A stretch of 50,641 nucleotides of DNA from Bacteroidales bacterium (GTDB taxonomy: Bacteria > Bacteroidota > Bacteroidia > Bacteroidales > Bacteroidaceae), in the NCBI GenBank assembly GCA_015654535.1, contig JAATGU010000122.1, positions 1 through 50,641 of the forward strand. The letters are read 5' to 3'. The notes under the pieces were generated by a model. The model saw only the letters and a program-made list of their open reading frames with translations, had not been told where the DNA came from and made no database searches. A program made the translations under genes and the position numbers. Below are positions 45,742 to 50,641 of the stretch, in pieces (the stretch's first letter is position 1; every line of letters starts with the position of its first letter).

Positions 45742-46656
45742 TTAAAGTGATGATGATACCCATAGCATCACACTATCAGGACGGTTTGTGATAATTGCAT
45801 CCACACCCAATTTCTTCAGGCGGAGTACTTCTTTTTTTTTATCCACCGTCCAGGGAGCGATCTGCATGCCTTTTACATGTATCTTGCGAACGACTTCTTT
45901 AGTGAGCATATCATGCTCAGGGCTATACACCTGCGGAACAAAGTTGAGACGTGCCATCAACTCTTCGAAGGTAGCATTGCTATCTTCCACCAAATAGGAC
46001 AATCTTACCGAAGGATATTTTTGGTGCACATAATTCAACGTACGTACATCAAAGCACTGTAACAGCAATCGTTCGCCAAGATTCTTGCCCAGCAAAACTT
46101 TCATACACAAATCGGCAAACGTTTTATAGTCCGGTGAAAAGATCCCATCCTTAGCAGGATCAGATTTAATCTCAATATTGTAAGAAAGCGGAGCTTTGCC
46201 ACTGCGCCGCGCATACGTCTCCACACTATCAATAAGATCGGAAACAAGCGGAACAATCGTCTTCACATTCTTCCTGTCAGGAAAAGCAGGATTAGGATGG
46301 CTCCCCACATCATATTTACGAATACTATCATAAGTCATGGAGAAGTATTTGTACTCCCTCTCTTTCTGCTTCAAAATGACATTCCCTTCAGGCGTCAGAG
46401 CCTTTACCGAATTGAAAAAAGCATCATGCGACACAATCACCTGACTATCCTTGCTCACATGCAAGTCTAGTTCCAATACCGGCACACCAAGATCCACCGC
46501 ATTCTTCATTGCAGGGATGGTATTCTCAGGATAGAGCGCCATCCCGCCCCGATGAGCATGCACTAAAATAGTTTTCTGTTCAACAGATTTACAACCTCCT
46601 ATCATTGCACCACAAATTACCAATAGGCAGAACGACTTTATCCATGGTTTCTTCAT
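45742..46656 (-). CDS. Glycerophosphodiester phosphodiesterase lipoprotein
   Basis: This 304-residue protein has a lipoprotein signal with Cys22 (AMIGGC). The GDPD motifs are clear: HAHRGGMALYPENTIPAM, ELDLHVSKD and VIVSHDAFF, giving the metal-binding Glu and Asp and the catalytic His residues. It hydrolyses glycerophosphodiesters to glycerol 3-phosphate and an alcohol, here in the periplasm or on the outer membrane. It lies between two pectate lyase genes, but no functional link is evident. Confidence 0.92.
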   Translation of the reverse strand: MKKPWIKSFCLLVICGAMIGGCKSVEQKTILVHAHRGGMALYPENTIPAMKNAVDLGVPVLELDLHVSKDSQVIVSHDAFFNSVKALTPEGNVILKQKEREYKYFSMTYDSIRKYDVGSHPNPAFPDRKNVKTIVPLVSDLIDSVETYARRSGKAPLSYNIEIKSDPAKDGIFSPDYKTFADLCMKVLLGKNLGERLLLQCFDVRTLNYVHQKYPSVRLSYLVEDSNATFEELMARLNFVPQVYSPEHDMLTKEVVRKIHVKGMQIAPWTVDKKKEVLRLKKLGVDAIITNRPDSVMLWVSSSL

Positions 46657-47000
46657 ACTATTTTTTTTATTAATTGAGCAAATTTAGAAAATCTATATTA
46701 CAATCTTAAGACAAACGATAGATAAGTTTAGAATTATTGCAAAAACATCCGCTGGATGGAGAATTACATGACAAGTTAAATAAAAATATCTTTTTTAAGC
46801 AAGGGAGAGCAATCTAAATCAAAATTGAAAGGATTAAAATCATACATAGCATTTCTTTTTTATTTAAAATGCCCAATTTTGTATTCCTAATTTAAGCTGT
46901 TTTTAACAAATATTTCTTAATGAAATAAAATGTGATGAGCTGCAGACCAAAACATTTATGGCTTAAATAATAGTTAATCTTATTCTTAAATTAATTTACA
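46657..47000. other. Divergent promoter region before the second pectate lyase
   Basis: This 344-base AT-rich gap has the -7 box TAAATTTG on the minus strand (46679-46686) for the phosphodiesterase, with a possible TTTG at 46715-46712. I found no equally clear box for the plus-strand gene, and no repeat or RNA gene. Confidence 0.45.
46679..46686 (-). promoter_or_regulatory. -7 promoter element of the phosphodiesterase gene
   Basis: On the minus strand this reads TAAATTTG, matching TAnnTTTG. It implies a leader of about 15 bases before the start at 46656. Confidence 0.5.
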
Positions 47001-50000
47001 ATGAAAAAGAAGTCTTTATTTAGTATTATCTTCGTTTTATTGGTGTGCTTTATTACACATGGTACAGCACAACGAAAACTATCTAGTTCCACCACAGTAT
47101 CAACAGATACATTGTTTTACACAGATTTTTATAGTAAGCCTGACTCTTTTAGTAAAGGTGATGTTTTTACAGCTTCAACCGGCAATGCAAACAAGGAAAA
47201 AACTATTAATTCCGTTGTGTTTGGAGCTGGTCCTAATGGACAACGCATTAATTTGAATCCCACACAAGCTGCTAACCAGTTTGGAAGTGCAGCAACAACT
47301 TATGTCTCAGCTTCAGCTGCTGATGATGGAGCTACCGTAGGGGCTTTCAGCTTTATAGCATCAGGCACTGGTGCTGGTGGTGGTTATATTATTTTGCCCC
47401 AAGTAGAAGGACCTGCTGATATCACGATCTGGAGTTGTGGCGCAAATACCAATACTACGCAAAAATATATTGTTTATTTTAGCAATGATGACGGTAATAC
47501 CTGGGTCTCGCAAGATACTTGCTCCATTACTACGAGTAAACTGATATATAAAAACACATATGCCTACTCTGGTCCAGGTAATCTTAAAGTAAAAATAGCT
47601 TGTGCCACACCCAGTAGTAAAAATTGCAATCTTTATATCTATGATGTGCTGATAACGAAACGTCCTTCTATTGCCAGAATATCAGAATTAGGTACAGATA
47701 ATCAGACTATTGCTCTTAATCAGCCGATTTCCAATATCGTGTATAAATGGGGAAGCATAGCTACTTCTGCATCAGTAGCCTGGACAGGTACTACCGATAC
47801 CAACACTCCTCCCACTGGTATTGTTGTTACAACTGATGGTACAGCTAAAACATTAACTATTTCAGGAACACCCACAGTTGCAGGTTCTTACGGACTCAAA
47901 GTAATATCCACAAACGGAACAATTACATCCGATACGCTATCAGCTTCATTAAGTGTTGTAACTACTATGATTCCATTGGTAAACTTAGTTTCGGAATCTG
48001 GTACAAATGCACAAGAGATAATTATGGGAACTTCTATAAATAATGTGATCTACAAATGGGGAGGATCAGCTACTTCAACAGCTATAAGCTGGATAGGAAC
48101 ATCTAGTCCGAACACTCCTCCCGCAGGTATTTCTGTATCAACAGATAATGCTTCCCAAACATTAACCATTTCAGGAACACCTACAGTTGCCGGTTCTTAC
48201 GGATGGAGTGTTATATCAACAGATGGGAAAGAAACAACTGTTCCATTAACTGCTTCTTTAATAGTATTATCACCTCCTTCTATTACGTTAACTTCGGCTG
48301 TCGGAACTGCAAATCAAACAGTCTCTTTTAGTCAGCCAATTTCTGATATTGTTTTAACATGGGGAGGAGCAGCTAAATCAGCAAATATCTCATGGAGTGG
48401 TACTTCAAATTCCACAGTTGCTCCTGCTGGAGTAAATGTTGTGCTGAATAGCGATGCTCAAACCTTAACAATTTCGGGGGCACCTATGAATTTGGGCTCT
48501 TATGGTTTTAAGATTAATTCAATTTACGGAATATCAACATCTGATACAATAACCGGTAATATAGCAGTTGGCACTGCATCAAATATGCTTCTTTCTTTTC
48601 CTGGTGCAGTTGGATTCGGATCTCATGCAACTGGTGGTCGTGGAGGGTCGGTTTACCATGTTACTAACCTTAACGATAGTGGTGAAGGTTCTTTGCGTGA
48701 TGCAGTAAATGTTCCAAATCGTATTATTGTATTCGATGTAAGTGGTTATATCAGTTTAATTAAACCTATCTCAGCAAAGAGTAACCTTACAATTGCCGGA
48801 CAAACAGCGCCAGGTGAAGGCATCGCGATAAAAAGCGGTGAGCTTTCTTTTGCAAAATCATCAAATATAATTTGTCGTCATCTCCGTATTCGTCCGGGAA
48901 GTGAAACAGAAAGCCAAGAGGATGATGCATTGAGTATAAATAATGCTAATAATGTAATTTTTGATCATTGTTCTTTTGAATATGCACCATGGAACAATAT
49001 TGATGGAGTGAGTGATAATACAGCTTCTTCACCGGTAACTAATATTACTTTCCAAAATTGTATTATTGCCAATCCTACAGGACAACAGTTTGGAGCACAC
49101 TGTGAATCAGTAGGCAGTAACTGGACATTCTACAAAAATATTTTTGCCAATTCACACAATCGTAATCCATTGTCTAAGATCAATGATATCTATGCAAATA
49201 ATGTGCTCTATAACTGCTCTGCCGGATATACCACACACACAAGTACAAGTTTTAATCATGATATAGTAAGTAATTATTTTGTTTTTGGACCGGCTTCAAC
49301 AGGAACTGATAACAGTTGGTTCCAGATCGATAATAACCAAAGCATCTACTATTCAGGAAATATGAAAGACAAAAATCTGGATGGTGTGCTCAATGGAGCA
49401 GAGACTACTCCGTATTGGTATCAGGGAGATGGAGGAGGAACAGTTCTTACCTCTCCGTGGACAGACCTCACAAGTTCAATGCCCATTTATAGTGCAGCAA
49501 CCGCTTTCCGTATTGCAGCTTCTACATCTGGAACTCTTCCTTATGATCAAACGGATTCTTTGATCATTGATCAGGTTAAAACGGTAGGTTTAGGAACAGT
49601 AGGTCTTACTGCGGGAACAGCTGGTCCAGCTTCAGAACTATATACCAGTCAGGCACAAACAGGTCTTGATAATAATGGTTATGGCATAATTAGGAGTGGA
49701 AACAAAATGTTTGATACAGATAATGATGGTATGCCCGATTATTGGGAAAAAGCAAATGGATCTAATCTAAATATTGATGATGCAATGCAAATAGCTTCTG
49801 ATGGTTATACATTGATAGAACATTATATTAACTGGCTTGCCGAATTCCATGCAGTAGCAAATAATAATGCAACAATAGATGTAGATTTGTCACAGAAGTT
49901 AGGCGGATTTAGTAGTGTTAATCCGGTTTATACAATTGATGAGAGTGCAAATGGTGTTGCTACCATTCTTGCCGATGGTCACACTGTTCGTTTTGTGCCA

Positions 50001-50363
50001 ACAGCAAATTTCACAGGTATGAGCAGCTTTAAGTTTACTATTACAGGTAATGATGGCACTTCTTATAGCAGTGTAGTGTCTGTTGCTGTGGCTCCTGATG
50101 CTGCAACATCTATAACTACAGAATTGAAAGATAAAGTAAGTATCTATCCTAATCCTACGACAGAACTATTAATACTGAAGAATGCAGAAGCAAGTGATTA
50201 TGAGATTTTTAATACATTAGGAGCGATGGTTTTGAAAGGTAAAACCACACAAAGTGCTACTGGACAACAGATTAATGTTGCAAGATTAGCTGATGGAGTT
50301 TATATCTTAAAAGTTCAGGTTAACAGCGAAAGCTTAACTTTACGCTTTATAAAAAGGAAATAG
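47001..50363 (+). CDS. Large secreted pectate lyase with three Ig-like repeats and type IX sorting domain
   Basis: This 1120-residue protein has a signal peptide (1-24), a beta-rich N-terminal domain (about 30-220) and three Ig-like repeats of about 100 residues (224-322, 323-423, 424-523), each with a TLTISG core. A beta-helix pectate lyase domain spans about 533-870 (GSVYHVTNLNDSGEGSLRDA; NNVIFDHCSF; NSHNRNP). A thrombospondin-3-like Ca-binding motif (DTDNDGMPDYWE), a further Ig-like domain (about 950-1030) and a sorting domain (VSIYPNPTTELLI to the end) follow. It likely degrades pectin at the cell surface. A terminator hairpin is downstream. Confidence 0.88.
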   Translation: MKKKSLFSIIFVLLVCFITHGTAQRKLSSSTTVSTDTLFYTDFYSKPDSFSKGDVFTASTGNANKEKTINSVVFGAGPNGQRINLNPTQAANQFGSAATTYVSASAADDGATVGAFSFIASGTGAGGGYIILPQVEGPADITIWSCGANTNTTQKYIVYFSNDDGNTWVSQDTCSITTSKLIYKNTYAYSGPGNLKVKIACATPSSKNCNLYIYDVLITKRPSIARISELGTDNQTIALNQPISNIVYKWGSIATSASVAWTGTTDTNTPPTGIVVTTDGTAKTLTISGTPTVAGSYGLKVISTNGTITSDTLSASLSVVTTMIPLVNLVSESGTNAQEIIMGTSINNVIYKWGGSATSTAISWIGTSSPNTPPAGISVSTDNASQTLTISGTPTVAGSYGWSVISTDGKETTVPLTASLIVLSPPSITLTSAVGTANQTVSFSQPISDIVLTWGGAAKSANISWSGTSNSTVAPAGVNVVLNSDAQTLTISGAPMNLGSYGFKINSIYGISTSDTITGNIAVGTASNMLLSFPGAVGFGSHATGGRGGSVYHVTNLNDSGEGSLRDAVNVPNRIIVFDVSGYISLIKPISAKSNLTIAGQTAPGEGIAIKSGELSFAKSSNIICRHLRIRPGSETESQEDDALSINNANNVIFDHCSFEYAPWNNIDGVSDNTASSPVTNITFQNCIIANPTGQQFGAHCESVGSNWTFYKNIFANSHNRNPLSKINDIYANNVLYNCSAGYTTHTSTSFNHDIVSNYFVFGPASTGTDNSWFQIDNNQSIYYSGNMKDKNLDGVLNGAETTPYWYQGDGGGTVLTSPWTDLTSSMPIYSAATAFRIAASTSGTLPYDQTDSLIIDQVKTVGLGTVGLTAGTAGPASELYTSQAQTGLDNNGYGIIRSGNKMFDTDNDGMPDYWEKANGSNLNIDDAMQIASDGYTLIEHYINWLAEFHAVANNNATIDVDLSQKLGGFSSVNPVYTIDESANGVATILADGHTVRFVPTANFTGMSSFKFTITGNDGTSYSSVVSVAVAPDAATSITTELKDKVSIYPNPTTELLILKNAEASDYEIFNTLGAMVLKGKTTQSATGQQINVARLADGVYILKVQVNSESLTLRFIKRK
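47672..48570 (+). repeat. Three tandem Ig-like repeats within the second pectate lyase gene
   Basis: The repeats span about 47672-47965, 47968-48270 and 48271-48570. Each has a QxI-like opening, a KWG or TWG strand, and TLTISGTPTVAGSYG or a variant. Repeats 1 and 2 are the most alike, so the copies diverged by internal duplication. Confidence 0.8.
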
Positions 50364-50427
50364 TCTTTTAGTTTGAAATTGAATCAGCCCGTGTTACAAA
50401 ATTAAATTTTCACGGAATCATCTTCCA

Positions 50428-50483
50428 CCTGCTACTAGTTTTCTATTAATATACTTATAAATAGATAGTTAATTAGTAGCAGG
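50428..50483 (+). terminator. Terminator hairpin after the second pectate lyase
   Basis: CCTGCTACTAGTT (50428-50440) and AATTAGTAGCAGG (50471-50483) pair with one mismatch, with an inner TCTATT/AATAGA pairing in the loop. TATTGTTTTTAA follows. It is 64 bases after the stop codon. Confidence 0.6.
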
Positions 50484-50567
50484 TATTGTTTTTAATCTAT
50501 TTAGTCAGCCCTTAAGAAGTATTTATATTACTGATTAATAGCAATATAAATGCAAAAACAGTTTGCT

Positions 50568-50613
50568 ATATCTGCAAGATTTAGTATTTTTAGGGCATAA
50601 ATCTTGCAGATAT
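50568..50613. repeat. Perfect 16-bp inverted repeat near the window end
   Basis: ATATCTGCAAGATTTA (50568-50583) and TAAATCTTGCAGATAT (50598-50613) are perfect reverse complements with a 14-base loop. An ATG (50612-50614) overlaps the right arm and opens a frame beginning MLHKNPLKGQ that runs off the window. Hairpins that overlap the start region are known in several insertion sequences; whether this is one cannot be decided here. Confidence 0.55.
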
Positions 50614-50641
50614 GTTACACAAAAATCCCCTGAAAGGTCAG
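50612..50641 (+). CDS. Possible gene start cut by the window end
   Basis: Only ten codons are visible (MLHKNPLKGQ). There is no ribosome-binding site evidence and no family can be named. The start overlaps the right arm of the 16-bp inverted repeat, which could limit its translation. Confidence 0.2.
   Translation, partial: MLHKNPLKGQ

Overview
The window comes from a Bacteroidota chromosome, most likely order Bacteroidales (a Bacteroides-like organism). The evidence is: several genes preceded by the Bacteroidota -7 promoter box TAnnTTTG, an AT-rich composition, gldH, C-terminal sorting domains of the type IX secretion system, a fused E1 alpha/beta 2-oxoacid dehydrogenase, and the purH-mreBCD-pbp2-rodA gene order. 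No rRNA, tRNA or CRISPR array was recognised.

Layout: (1) 1-2350, a module with an HU-like DNA-binding protein and a VirE/BT4734-type primase-helicase-like protein that runs off the left edge, with structured repeats upstream. (2) 2450-5944, an asymmetric heterodimeric ABC exporter, then a lipoprotein gene (5982-6776). (3) 7036-12956, a MarR-controlled tripartite RND efflux operon. (4) 13005-19255, a branched-chain 2-oxoacid dehydrogenase operon (lpdA, lipoate ligase, E2, fused E1, flavodoxin). (5) 19462-23343, metF-holB-ricT-gldH. (6) 23384-30701, the cell-shape operon purH-mreB-mreC-mreD-pbp2-rodA. (7) 30939-34618, a lone methyltransferase, an unusual 21-bp-stem hairpin, an iron-type alcohol dehydrogenase and a PAP2 phosphatase with a predicted barrel. 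(8) 34702-39903, a second RND efflux operon. (9) 40088-42726, a solitary second VirE-type gene bracketed by matching inverted repeat and hairpin structures. (10) 42763-50483, two secreted multidomain pectate lyases around a glycerophosphodiester phosphodiesterase. The last bases hold another hairpin and possibly the start of a further gene.

Most of the window is ordinary housekeeping, envelope and efflux content. The part I consider potentially undescribed is the pair of VirE modules. Three module ends are visible (one at the left module, two at the right) and share one architecture although their sequences differ: an outer repeat, a spacer of 38-39 bases, a 28-base hairpin (11-bp stem, 6-base loop), then an inner copy of the repeat towards the gene. 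The repeat word is GCGTGACT in the first module and GTGAGAGATG in the second. The two proteins are collinear: the P-loop starts at residue 458 in both. This looks like a family of small elements or replication modules whose end sequences change while the architecture is kept. Their function is unknown and the interpretation is inference.
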